Assembly: GCA_023250955.1 (NCBI GenBank)
Contig: JAHEZQ010000037.1
Location: forward strand, 1 to 36,541
Direction: 5' to 3'
Length of the DNA stretch: 36,541 bases
Origin: Melioribacter sp.
GTDB lineage: Bacteria > Bacteroidota > Ignavibacteria > Ignavibacteriales > Melioribacteraceae
A program made the translations under genes and the position numbers. The notes under the pieces are model-generated. The model made no database searches. It was not told the origin of the DNA and was given only the letters and a program-made list of their open reading frames with translations. Within the stretch, counting starts at the first letter, position 1. Each line of letters opens with the position of its first letter. Of the stretch, positions 16,156-24,140 are shown piece after piece.

Positions 16156-16733
16156 AACTAATCTTTGCAACTCAAAATATTGGTAAAGCAAAAGAAGTTA
16201 AAGCAATCTTTGCAAACACATCAATTGAAATAGTCTCACTTTATGATCTTGGAAACAATATTGATATTGAAGAACATGGATCAACATTTAGTGAAAATGC
16301 TTTCATCAAAGCTAAAACTGTTTATGATATTTATAGAGAACCGGTTTTAGCAGATGATTCCGGACTTTCAATTGATCAATTGGATGGAAGACCTGGCGTT
16401 TATTCAGCTAGGTATGCTGCAGAAAATTGCACTTACGAGGACAACAATTTAAAAGTTATTAATGAGTTGAAAGAACTTCCAGAACCCCACAAAGCAAAAT
16501 TTATTAGTTGTGCTGTTTTTTATGATGGCAAAAATAAGATTGAAACATTTGGTGAACTGCACGGCAGAATGATCATGGAACAACGTGGTAAGAACGGATT
16601 CGGCTACGATCCGATTTTTATTCCTGACGGATATGAAAAAACTATTTCTGAATTTGAATTTGAAGAAAAAAATAGGATTAGTCACCGTGCAATGTCATTC
16701 AACTTACTGAAAGAAAAATTATTTGATTTATAA
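16152..16733 (+). CDS. rdgB: XTP/dITP pyrophosphatase (non-canonical purine NTPase)
   Basis: A 193-residue Ham1/RdgB enzyme that hydrolyses dITP, ITP and XTP to the monophosphate and so keeps deaminated purines out of nucleic acids. Signature segments: FATQNIGKAKEV (residues 4-15), the metal-binding LADDSGLSIDQLDGRPGVYSARYA, and GKNGFGYDPIF with the C-terminal ISHRAMSF. The start is TTG at 16152, overlapping the TGA of the deaminase gene as TTGA, a typical re-initiation arrangement. Length and motifs are normal. Confidence 0.96.
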   Translation: MKLIFATQNIGKAKEVKAIFANTSIEIVSLYDLGNNIDIEEHGSTFSENAFIKAKTVYDIYREPVLADDSGLSIDQLDGRPGVYSARYAAENCTYEDNNLKVINELKELPEPHKAKFISCAVFYDGKNKIETFGELHGRMIMEQRGKNGFGYDPIFIPDGYEKTISEFEFEEKNRISHRAMSFNLLKEKLFDL

Positions 16734-16821
16734 TTTCGTTGATATTGACTAAAACTATTCATTTATTTAATGAGTTATTGTAGCATACTGTTGCTTCTAT
16801 TAATAAATGAGGTTGTTCTAA

Positions 16822-18018
16822 ATGGAATGGATCCTTCTAATATTATGGCTTTCAATAATTAATGGGGCTTTAGGCGGGCAGTATGTTCTTAACTGGATGG
16901 GGAACCAGGAAAGATTTGTTGGCAACCAACCGGTAGGTGTTTCTCCCGGTGTAATGACATGGTGGAGAGAACTTTCAAAATTAGTTTGGGCTTTAATTGC
17001 AGTAATTATAGAAGTTATTCGAGGCAAGAAATTAAAGTATTTGTGGCCCGGTTTAATTTCTATGGCAACAATTATGATTTGTGCATTTACCGGTGTGATT
17101 GAAAACATCGGATTCTTTTATTTACCAAGATATTATTCTCCTCACCTCTTTGCCCCTTATGTAAATATTTATTTAGCACTACTTCCTTTTTTTGGAAAAA
17201 TATTATTTAACGCTCCAATAAGAAAAGCCCATTGGATTGGAGTATTCTTAGTCATTATAGGTTTAACGATTCCATATCTTCCACGCATTTTGGGAGGAGT
17301 TGTTGACCCAAAGTCTATTCTTGATGGATCTGCGATTATTTGGATAATCATAATTAATTGTTGTCTCTTTTCTCAACAAATTCTTAATAACAAAACTGTT
17401 CAGACAGCATTTAAGGGAGTTGGACCAAACGCGTTGGTAGTATGGCGCGAGATTTGGAAGATGGTATTTATTACCTCTGCACTTTTTATTATTCCATTAA
17501 TTGGTGATTTGATGAATGTAAATATTCCTGATAATATAAAAGCAAATACATTTGAGACAAGAGTATTAGCAAAAGTAGACTCAGCAAAAAAAGCATACCT
17601 TCTAAATTGTTATTATGAAAAAGACGGTTCTTATATTCAAAAAGAAAATCTTGATGAAGTAACAAAAGAAAATATTAAAAAAATATTCGCATCAACTGAG
17701 TATCACAGATTTTTTTCCCTCTTCCAGGGTTCAATAATTCCTAAAAATTGGTGGCCGATATTATTTGTGGTACTAGCCGGATTCACCGGATATATCTACA
17801 GTTTTGGATTTTTCAAACTTGCACGCTTCTCAGCACACTTTTGGGTCCCTTATACAAATGTTTACCTGGCAATAATTCCTTTTGTGATGTTTTTGTTCGG
17901 CCAAAATGTAACTACCTATCAGATCATCGGAGCTGTTATTACAACTGCCGGATTGATGGTGGGAGTCTCAGATTATAAGAAGAATAAAATTGAAGAGATA
18001 GAAAAAAAATATAAGTAG
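16822..18018 (+). CDS. DMT/EamA-like membrane protein with internal duplication
   Basis: A 398-residue integral membrane protein with about ten hydrophobic segments in two homologous halves. The first half has TWWRELSKLVW and IGFFYLPRYYSPHLFAPYVNIYLALLPF; the second has VVWREIWKMVF and FGFFKLARFSAHFWVPYTNVYLAIIPF. This repeat is the layout of drug/metabolite (EamA) transporters. Between the halves, about residues 230-300, is a hydrophilic insert (LAKVDSAKKAYLLNCYYEKDG...) not usual in EamA proteins. The substrate is unknown. ATG 16822 begins the first membrane helix. It lies 88 bases after rdgB and may have its own promoter. Confidence 0.78.
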   Translation: MEWILLILWLSIINGALGGQYVLNWMGNQERFVGNQPVGVSPGVMTWWRELSKLVWALIAVIIEVIRGKKLKYLWPGLISMATIMICAFTGVIENIGFFYLPRYYSPHLFAPYVNIYLALLPFFGKILFNAPIRKAHWIGVFLVIIGLTIPYLPRILGGVVDPKSILDGSAIIWIIIINCCLFSQQILNNKTVQTAFKGVGPNALVVWREIWKMVFITSALFIIPLIGDLMNVNIPDNIKANTFETRVLAKVDSAKKAYLLNCYYEKDGSYIQKENLDEVTKENIKKIFASTEYHRFFSLFQGSIIPKNWWPILFVVLAGFTGYIYSFGFFKLARFSAHFWVPYTNVYLAIIPFVMFLFGQNVTTYQIIGAVITTAGLMVGVSDYKKNKIEEIEKKYK

Positions 18019-18019
18019 G

Positions 18020-18065
18020 ATAATTTCCACTGCCTGGAGCGCATGGGGGAGGCTGGATTATTTTT
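18020..18065 (+). terminator. Probable terminator after the DMT-like gene
   Basis: ATAAT (18020-18024), CCA (18027-18029) and GCCT (18032-18035) pair with AGGC, TGG and ATTAT (18050-18061) across two small bulges, with a G-rich loop. A TTTT run follows. It overlaps the last codon and stop of the convergent ubiE gene. The stem is imperfect, so confidence is moderate. Confidence 0.45.
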
Positions 18066-18756
18066 CTGCTACGACAATTTGTACTAGACCAAATGTCAGT
18101 GAGTATTTTTTAACTCTGGAAAAACCACACTCATTAAAAAGTTTAACCAGATTAACCTTTTTATCAAACTCGCCAACCGATTCAGGAAGATAAGTATAAG
18201 CTTCTTTGTCTTTGGAAATTAGTCTTCCGATAAATGGTAAAACTTTATTGAAGTAAAAGAGATAAAAATTTCTTACAAGAAGATTTGAAGGAAGGCGAAA
18301 TTCGAGAACTGTAACTTTCCCATTTGCGGAAAGGACATGATGAAAAGTTTTAAATGATTGAGATATATCGTAAAAATTACGCACACCAAACGCCACAGTA
18401 ATATTTGTGAATGATTCATTCTTAAATGGTAAGTGCTCTGCTACTGTTTCAACTACTTTGCCGTTAATCCAATCAACTTTTTTGTTGAAGAGTAAAAGCA
18501 TATTAAATGAAAGATCAGCGCCAAAGATTTTTTCAACACCAAATTTTTTAGCTGTGATTGCAAAATCACCTGTACCGCAAGCAATATCCAGTAATTTCGA
18601 TTCGGATGACATCCCGGAAAGTTTGATCGCTTTTTTACGCCAATAAAGATCTACTCCTGCACTTAGAAAATGATTTAAAAAATCATATCTATGAGAAATG
18701 GAATCAAAAATCCTTCTAACCTGAGTTTTTTTATTTGTGCCTTCCATCTTTGCCAA
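18058..18756 (-). CDS. ubiE: Demethylmenaquinone methyltransferase (UbiE/MenG)
   Basis: A 232-residue SAM-dependent methyltransferase for the last step of menaquinone (or ubiquinone) synthesis. The N-terminus has the family segment VRRIFDSISHRYDFLNHFLSAGVDLYWR, motif I is LLDIACGTGDFA and the post-I/II region is TVAFGVRNFYDI. The C-terminus ends in GLVQIVVAEK. In this group the product is most likely menaquinone. The start may be TTG 18756 (as given) or ATG 18747 three codons later; neither has a convincing Shine-Dalgarno. It is divergent from the Cys-rich small gene across 40 bases. Confidence 0.93.
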   Translation of the reverse strand: MAKMEGTNKKTQVRRIFDSISHRYDFLNHFLSAGVDLYWRKKAIKLSGMSSESKLLDIACGTGDFAITAKKFGVEKIFGADLSFNMLLLFNKKVDWINGKVVETVAEHLPFKNESFTNITVAFGVRNFYDISQSFKTFHHVLSANGKVTVLEFRLPSNLLVRNFYLFYFNKVLPFIGRLISKDKEAYTYLPESVGEFDKKVNLVKLFNECGFSRVKKYSLTFGLVQIVVAEK

Positions 18757-18796
18757 CTAATTGGTAATTTTTCTTTTGTATTAACAAGGCAAATTT

Positions 18797-19120
18797 ATGG
18801 ATAAATATTTTAAAGCATTAAAACAAAATGTATGTTCGATATGTGTCGATTCCAGCGAAAAAGGTAACTGCACATTAAATGAAAAGGAATCATGTGCGGT
18901 TGAATTATTTCTACCTCAAATTATTGCTGTAATCCATAATACTGATTCTGATAATATGCAGGAGATTCATCAAAAATTAAAAGACACAGTTTGCGTTGAA
19001 TGCCGTGCACAAGAAAACGGTAACTGTTATTTACGTGAAGATGCAAATTGTTCATTGGATAGATATTTTTGGTCAATAATTGAAACAATCCAAAAAGTTG
19101 ATGCAGGTTTAATCTATTGA
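18797..19120 (+). CDS. Small duplicated eight-cysteine protein, function unknown
   Basis: A 107-residue cytosolic protein built from two copies of one unit. Copy 1 has Cys13, Cys16, Cys25 and Cys33 (CSIC...GNC...ESC); copy 2 has Cys66, Cys69, Cys77 and Cys85 (CVEC...GNC...ANC). The four Cys recur with an offset of 52-53 residues, and each copy is followed by a hydrophobic helix (AVELFLPQIIAVI; SLDRYFWSIIETI). All eight cysteines of the protein are in these motifs. Two metal sites, either zinc or [4Fe-4S], are the natural reading. It is not a standard 2[4Fe-4S] ferredoxin, because CxxCxxCxxxC is absent. It is divergent from ubiE, whose promoter region it shares. I do not recognise a named family. 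Confidence 0.85.
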   Translation: MDKYFKALKQNVCSICVDSSEKGNCTLNEKESCAVELFLPQIIAVIHNTDSDNMQEIHQKLKDTVCVECRAQENGNCYLREDANCSLDRYFWSIIETIQKVDAGLIY

Positions 19121-19159
19121 ACTTGCCCTTTTATTGAATTATTAATAACAATGATAACT

Positions 19160-20095
19160 TCACAAATACTTTTTTTTACGAATTCTTAACCACCAGTTAT
19201 AAATAAATTTTCCACTCCACAATGTAAAAATCATAAAGAATAATCCGCCAATTAAATCTACAACATAATGGTAACGCAAATAAACGGTTGCAAAAATTAA
19301 AAATGAACCGTTTATAATGAAAAACCATTTTAACTTGCTTCTAAATTTTATTGAAAGGAACATAACGAGCAATGTCATTTGTGTATGTCCGCTTGGAAAT
19401 GCATCGCGCTGAACAATCAAAGCCGAGTTAAGTGTTCCGGCCGGAATGGATTCTCCGCTATTGACGATCTCACGTAAAAAATTTGTAATAAATAATCCAG
19501 GCAGTTCGATATTGTTCGTTTCGAAATTATGTAGTGTAAAACGTGGGCCGATTGCTGGGACTAAAATGTATCCTATATAAGATAGAGCGAATCCATAAAC
19601 AATTATGAAAGCAGAGTAGTTAAATTCTTCGGATTTCTTTTGTCTGATCAAATCAATACCAAGAATTACAGGAAGGAAAAAGAAAGTTCCATAAACAATT
19701 TGTAAAAGTTCTGTAAGGAATGGATTCGCAATCTTGTACAATTCAACTGTCGGGTCAAATCTAAAGATAAAACGGTCAATCAGAATCAATATATCATCAT
19801 AAATTATCCCACGGATCGGTTCGACCATCCCATACAATTCTTTGAAAAAAATAAATATCAGGGGGACTAAATACCATAAATGAAGTTGCTTCCAAATAAA
19901 ATTCTGAGTTTTTATTTCTTTATAAACAGTTATCAAAATAAATTCGATGATTATTGTATTCATCAAGATATGGAAATACCATAACGTAACTTTTTGGAAG
20001 AAAATTAAATTTAGGAGGGAAAGAAAAAGACAAAATACAACAACAATAAAATCTACAGGTAATAAATTTTTAATAGATGACTTAAGAAAATTCAT
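19160..20095 (-). CDS. PAP2-superfamily membrane phosphatase / phosphotransferase
   Basis: A 311-residue protein with about six membrane segments. It has the two best-conserved PAP2 motifs: PSGHT (234-238, His237) and RYHYVVD (274-280, His276 and Asp280). The LVPAIGPRFTL segment near 178-188 probably provides the first motif in degenerate form. The arrangement resembles the PAP2_3 / inositol-phosphorylceramide-synthase-like group, so it may remove or transfer a phosphate on a lipid such as undecaprenyl pyrophosphate or a phospholipid. The exact lipid is unknown. It begins 17 bases after ksgA and is probably in the same transcript. Confidence 0.82.
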   Translation of the reverse strand: MNFLKSSIKNLLPVDFIVVVFCLFLSLLNLIFFQKVTLWYFHILMNTIIIEFILITVYKEIKTQNFIWKQLHLWYLVPLIFIFFKELYGMVEPIRGIIYDDILILIDRFIFRFDPTVELYKIANPFLTELLQIVYGTFFFLPVILGIDLIRQKKSEEFNYSAFIIVYGFALSYIGYILVPAIGPRFTLHNFETNNIELPGLFITNFLREIVNSGESIPAGTLNSALIVQRDAFPSGHTQMTLLVMFLSIKFRSKLKWFFIINGSFLIFATVYLRYHYVVDLIGGLFFMIFTLWSGKFIYNWWLRIRKKKYL

Positions 20096-20112
20096 GTTTC
20101 TAGAATAATTAA

Positions 20113-20901
20113 TTAATTCAACTTATTTTGATAATTCTTTATAACCTTTGTCAGCTCAACAAACTCCATAATTGTTAATTCTTCAGCACGTCTTGATAGA
20201 TCAAAATTGCAATCATCAAAAACTATATCTGTAAAAATACTATTGCTAAGAGAATTTTTTAATTTCTTTCGTCTGTTTCCAAATGCTGCTTTTACAACTT
20301 GAATAAAAAGTTTATCATCAATGTCGTTTGGAAGTTTCTTTGTAAAATTAAGATGAATTATAGCTGATTCAATTTTTGGTTTGGGATAAAAAACATTCGG
20401 AGAAATTTTGAAACATAACTTTGTTTCGGTAAAATAATTAAGAAGCACGCCAAGTATTCCGTAATCATAGCTTTTTTCTTTGGCAGTTATTCTTTTTGCT
20501 ACTTCTAATTGAACCATCAACATCGCATCAGAAACCAGAGAACGATTCTCGATCAGCTTAAATAATATTGGTGATGTAATGTTGTAAGGAATATTGCCGA
20601 TGACTCTTATAGGAGATTCATCAGCTACAAAATTTAAATCCATTTTCAGAAAGTCTTGATTAATCACAGTTACAACTGGAAATCCCAAAGCTAAGCTCTC
20701 AACAACTCTTTTGTCTATTTCAACGGCATAGAGTTTTTTAACTGAATTCATCAACTCGGTTGTTAAGGCACCTGTACCGGGGCCGATTTCAATAACAACA
20801 TCAGTTCTTTGCGGATTGAATTCCCGGACAATTTTTTGAATGATATTCTTATCAATTAAATAATTTTGTCCAAACCGCTTTAATGGTTGTAATTTTGACA
20901 T
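20113..20901 (-). CDS. rsmA: 16S rRNA dimethyladenosine transferase (KsgA/RsmA)
   Basis: A 262-residue enzyme that dimethylates two adjacent adenines near the 3' end of 16S rRNA during small-subunit maturation. The N-terminus KRFGQNYLIDKNIIQKIV is the family start, SAM motif I is VIEIGPGTGALT (36-47), the acidic motif II is AVEIDKR and the catalytic motif IV is NIPYNITSPILFKL (103-116). The C-terminal domain carries FYPKPKIESAIIHL and FGNRRKKLKNSL. The start is ATG 20901. It leads a minus-strand pair with the PAP2 gene and is divergent from the glycosyltransferase. Confidence 0.96.
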   Translation of the reverse strand: MSKLQPLKRFGQNYLIDKNIIQKIVREFNPQRTDVVIEIGPGTGALTTELMNSVKKLYAVEIDKRVVESLALGFPVVTVINQDFLKMDLNFVADESPIRVIGNIPYNITSPILFKLIENRSLVSDAMLMVQLEVAKRITAKEKSYDYGILGVLLNYFTETKLCFKISPNVFYPKPKIESAIIHLNFTKKLPNDIDDKLFIQVVKAAFGNRRKKLKNSLSNSIFTDIVFDDCNFDLSRRAEELTIMEFVELTKVIKNYQNKLN

Positions 20902-20993
20902 TAACTTTTTGTTAAAATTTAAATTTACATGTGCAATATAAATTTCTTCGCTTTAACTTATAACTATGATTTTACTTTTAAAGGTTAATTAAG

Positions 20994-22088
20994 TTGCTGT
21001 TCGAAATCATTTTCTTAGTCGGGCTTTCGCTCTATTTTACCCAACTTGTGGTATTTACTATTGGGGCATGTAAGAAGTATCCTAAAATACCAGAAGATAA
21101 ATATCCGCTAGCTACTGTAATTGTTGCAGCACGCAATGAAGAAAATAATATCCTCGATTGTTTACAGTCTTTAGATAATCTTATTTATCCTGAAGGTAAA
21201 CTTGAAATAATTATTGTGGATGATCATTCTACAGATTCTACCGGGGAGATTATTGAATCATTCATAAAAGATAAACCAAAGTTTAAGTGCATTGTTCCGA
21301 ATGAGTCAATCAGTTCGTTAAAAGGGAAGACTAATGCGCTTGCTAATGCAATCAAGATTTCAAAAGGAGAAATTATACTTACTACAGATGCAGATTGTAT
21401 TGTCTCCCGTGAATGGGTCAGGACGCATGTATCATATTATAAGGAAGACATCGGTTTTGTAGGCGGATTTACCACTCAACAAGATCAAAGTTCATTTTCT
21501 GGAATGCAGGCGATAGATTTTGTTTATCTTCTTGCTGTTGCAGCCGGTTCAATAAATCTTGGTAAGCCGTTAAGCTGTATAGGAAATAATATGTCTTACA
21601 GGAAAAGTATTTATAAAGAAGTCGGTGGTTATGACGGGTTACCTTTTTCGGTTACGGAAGATTTTAATTTATTGATGGCAATTCACGATCTAAAAAAACA
21701 TAAGATAATTTACCCCCTGGATGTTGGCGCATTAGTCACATCAAAAGCCTGCCCAGATTTGAAGACTTTATACTGGCAAAAGAAACGTTGGGGTGTTGGG
21801 GGAATGGAAAGTGGTTTGTTCGGTTATTCGGTTATGGTCTGGGGATATATAGTTCATGCAGCGATGTTGTTGCTTCCTTTCATCTTCTCGATGACGGGAT
21901 TATATTTAAGCATATTTAAAATATGTATCGATTATTTTTTCGTTAAACCTGTATTTAATAAATTGAATCTAAAGATGAAATTTTCTCACTTCATTGCTTT
22001 TGAAATTTACTTTATCATTTATGTCTTAGTGCTTCCATTTATTGTTCTTCCTAACAGAAAAGTAAAATGGAAAGGAAGAACCTTTTAA
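20994..22088 (+). CDS. Membrane-bound family 2 glycosyltransferase
   Basis: A 364-residue processive-type glycosyltransferase. One N-terminal membrane segment (about 2-24) is followed by the GT-A domain, with IVAARNEENNILDCLQSL, the nucleotide-binding IIVDDHSTDSTG, the metal site TTDADC, the acidic VTEDFNLL and the QKKRW box. Two or three membrane segments close the protein (about 280-355). The layout is that of enzymes such as PgaC/IcaA and N-glycosyltransferases that extend or transfer sugars at the inner membrane. The sugar is unknown. The start is TTG 20994, the first usable start after an in-frame stop at 20979, with AAAGG about nine bases upstream. Confidence 0.88.
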   Translation: MLFEIIFLVGLSLYFTQLVVFTIGACKKYPKIPEDKYPLATVIVAARNEENNILDCLQSLDNLIYPEGKLEIIIVDDHSTDSTGEIIESFIKDKPKFKCIVPNESISSLKGKTNALANAIKISKGEIILTTDADCIVSREWVRTHVSYYKEDIGFVGGFTTQQDQSSFSGMQAIDFVYLLAVAAGSINLGKPLSCIGNNMSYRKSIYKEVGGYDGLPFSVTEDFNLLMAIHDLKKHKIIYPLDVGALVTSKACPDLKTLYWQKKRWGVGGMESGLFGYSVMVWGYIVHAAMLLLPFIFSMTGLYLSIFKICIDYFFVKPVFNKLNLKMKFSHFIAFEIYFIIYVLVLPFIVLPNRKVKWKGRTF

Positions 22089-22109
22089 CAATCAACTGGT
22101 ATTTATTTT

Positions 22110-22931
22110 ATGAAAAAAATATTCTTCATTATTCTCATTTTTAGTTCGGTACTGAGTGCGCAAAAAAATATTGAATATTTTCCGAGTGGATTAACAATCC
22201 ATCCATTTGCTGCAAATTCTTTAGAACCTAAACTTGGATCCATATTCAAAATAAATAGTAATGAACTGCTCTTGAATATTGGTAATTCCATGGATCTTGC
22301 AAGAATCCAAATAAATAACCAGACATTTTCTGTCGGAGCTGATCTTTTCACTTGGACACTTTTAAGAAAAGAAAATAATTTTCATTTTCCTGTTGATGCC
22401 GTTGATTATCTATTCGGATTGAATTTCGGTTACAAGAGAGTAATGCACAATTTCAGTGTTGGTGCGCGTGTTAGATTAAGTCATATCAGCGCACATCTTG
22501 TCGATGGTCACTATAACGGAACTCTTAATGAATGGAGGGACGGGCATTATCCGCGCGTTTACAGCCGAGAATTTATTGAAGCTCTAGCTTACGTTAAATA
22601 TAAAAGACTTAGAATTTATGGCGGTATGACTTATTTATATCATGTGGATCCTGTAGAGATTAAAAAAGATAATTATCAATTTGGATTCGATTACTTTTTC
22701 AATAAATATTTTGGCGACGGTATTATACCTTTTGTTGGTTATGATCTAAAACTGGTTCATCTTTCAAAATATACCGGTAATAATTCTTTTACTGCCGGTG
22801 TTAAGATCGGTAAAAGAGAAGGTAAAGGATTATCACTTGCTTTCAATTACTACTCAGGTTATAGTATTCACGGTGAATATTATGACACTGTGGAAAAATA
22901 TTCTTCTTTAAGTATTAATTTGGATCTTTAG
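22110..22931 (+). CDS. Exported outer-membrane beta-barrel protein, DUF1207-like
   Basis: A 273-residue protein with a signal peptide (MKKIFFIILIFSSVLSAQ). The mature part is alternating beta strands rich in Tyr and Gly, ending in a YSSLSINLDL strand, as in outer-membrane barrels. The segment RVRLSHISAHLVDGHYNG and the next EFIEALAYVKYKRLRIYGG resemble DUF1207 proteins, in which a His/Ser-rich 'SSHLGD' stretch is conserved. I assign the family tentatively from memory. It begins 21 bases after the glycosyltransferase and ends right before the M50 gene with no gap, so the three are likely one operon. Confidence 0.65.
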   Translation: MKKIFFIILIFSSVLSAQKNIEYFPSGLTIHPFAANSLEPKLGSIFKINSNELLLNIGNSMDLARIQINNQTFSVGADLFTWTLLRKENNFHFPVDAVDYLFGLNFGYKRVMHNFSVGARVRLSHISAHLVDGHYNGTLNEWRDGHYPRVYSREFIEALAYVKYKRLRIYGGMTYLYHVDPVEIKKDNYQFGFDYFFNKYFGDGIIPFVGYDLKLVHLSKYTGNNSFTAGVKIGKREGKGLSLAFNYYSGYSIHGEYYDTVEKYSSLSINLDL

Positions 22932-23927
22932 ATGTCAGAAAAAATATTTGAGACTTTCACAAAATCCTTCCGCGAAAAAAAATATAAGCATAATTATATT
23001 CTTCACATCTTATTGTTTGTTGTTACATTCATAACAACTTTGCTTGCCGGTATTGAATGGACTACTGGTAAAATGGGCCCATATCAATTAAGTGATTTAG
23101 CATTGGGATTACCGTATTCTCTCTCAATATTATTTATTCTTGGAGTTCATGAGTTCGGACATTTTTTTGCAGCAGTTTATCACAAAGTAAAAGTTACGTT
23201 ACCATTTTTCATTCCATTTCCGCCCATTAGCGGTTTTTTGAATTTCGGAACTATGGGTGCAGTAATAAAAACGAAAGAACCCATTCCCAATAACAAAGCA
23301 ATGTTTGATATTGGAGCCGCCGGTCCAATCGCCGGATTTGTTGCATGCTTAATTGTATTGATCTATGGCTTTACTCATTTACCGCATGCAGAATATATTT
23401 TGCAAATCCATCCTGATTATTATTCACCAGATTATGGTAAAAATGCAATTGGGTTAGCATTCGGAGACACACTTTTATTTTCTATGTTAAAGTTTTTATT
23501 TACTAATGCATCACAGTTCGTTCCACCAATGTCTGAAGTTTATCATTATCCGTATTTGTGCGTAGGCTGGGGAGGATTGTTCATTACATCAATGAATTTA
23601 ATTCCGGTGGGACAATTAGACGGTGGTCATGTTATTTACAGTATGTTTGGCGAAAAGAAACATGAGGCAATTGCGAGTATAGCAATGATATTATTGTTAT
23701 TACTGGGAGTATTCGGAATATTGGAATCATTTCTAAATTTTGGTATAACCATTGGATGGAGCGGCTGGTTATTTTGGTCTTTAATACTCTTTTTCGTTAT
23801 TAAGGTTAAGCATCCACCTGTATATCAGTTTGAAAATTTAGATTGGAAGAGAAAGACTGTTGGCTATATAGCAATTCTAATCTTCATCTTATCATTCTCA
23901 CCATCACCAATTATAATTTCGCTTTGA
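22932..23927 (+). CDS. Site-2-type intramembrane metalloprotease (M50)
   Basis: A 331-residue membrane protease with about seven hydrophobic segments. The zinc motif HEFGH (73-77) lies in a membrane helix, and the third ligand is Asp230 in NLIPVGQLDGGH (222-233). These are the two signatures of the S2P/M50 family. No PDZ domain is inserted between them, so it resembles the shorter EGY/sll-type members rather than RseP. The substrate is unknown; family members cleave membrane-tethered regulators. ATG 22932 follows immediately after the TAG of the barrel gene. Confidence 0.88.
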   Translation: MSEKIFETFTKSFREKKYKHNYILHILLFVVTFITTLLAGIEWTTGKMGPYQLSDLALGLPYSLSILFILGVHEFGHFFAAVYHKVKVTLPFFIPFPPISGFLNFGTMGAVIKTKEPIPNNKAMFDIGAAGPIAGFVACLIVLIYGFTHLPHAEYILQIHPDYYSPDYGKNAIGLAFGDTLLFSMLKFLFTNASQFVPPMSEVYHYPYLCVGWGGLFITSMNLIPVGQLDGGHVIYSMFGEKKHEAIASIAMILLLLLGVFGILESFLNFGITIGWSGWLFWSLILFFVIKVKHPPVYQFENLDWKRKTVGYIAILIFILSFSPSPIIISL

Positions 23928-24003
23928 ATTGAGAGTTAAAGATTACTCTTGATTATATTATCAAACATCTATTAATTTACAATCAAGAAAATGGGAAAAG
24001 ATT

Positions 24004-24064
24004 ATAGAGAACTCCGCTACTGTTATTTTTTGATTTTTATTAAGTAGGATAGCAAATTCTCTAT
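24004..24064 (+). other. Possible structured leader (long hairpin) upstream of the lipoprotein gene
   Basis: ATAGAGAA (24004-24011) pairs with TTCTCTAT (24057-24064). Within it GCTA pairs with TAGC and CTACT with AGTAG, leaving an AT-rich apical loop. It lies 77 bases before the preferred start at 24141. The gap 23928-24140 otherwise shows only a weak pair TCTTGATT/AATCAAGA at 23947-23988. Confidence 0.3.
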
Positions 24065-24140
24065 GATGTTTTCTTTTTTTATACATACCGATGATAAATC
24101 CAATTATTCAAAGATTCATATCTCATTAATCCTCTTACAC

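Noticed and set aside
16759-16810. Inverted repeat TCATTTATT...AATAAATGA before the DMT-like gene
   Set aside because: Only nine A/T-rich pairs with a 34-base loop, easily due to chance in this composition.
16818-17108. Antisense open frame inside the DMT-like gene
   Set aside because: It is a shadow of a clear membrane-protein gene; no ribosome site and no recognisable product.
18753-18764. CCAACTAATTGG near-palindrome between ubiE and the Cys-rich gene
   Set aside because: Only the four outer bases on each side pair and no repeat of it was seen elsewhere; not enough for an operator call.
23924-23941. Short stretch TTGAATTGAGAGTTAAAG, similar to the complement of the heptamer tract
   Set aside because: Only one partial unit matches; not convincing as a copy of the 9094-9128 repeat.
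24063-24140. In-frame upstream start for the lipoprotein gene
   Set aside because: It would put 26 hydrophilic residues before the lipoprotein signal and lies in a hairpin; ATG 24141 gives a proper signal peptide.
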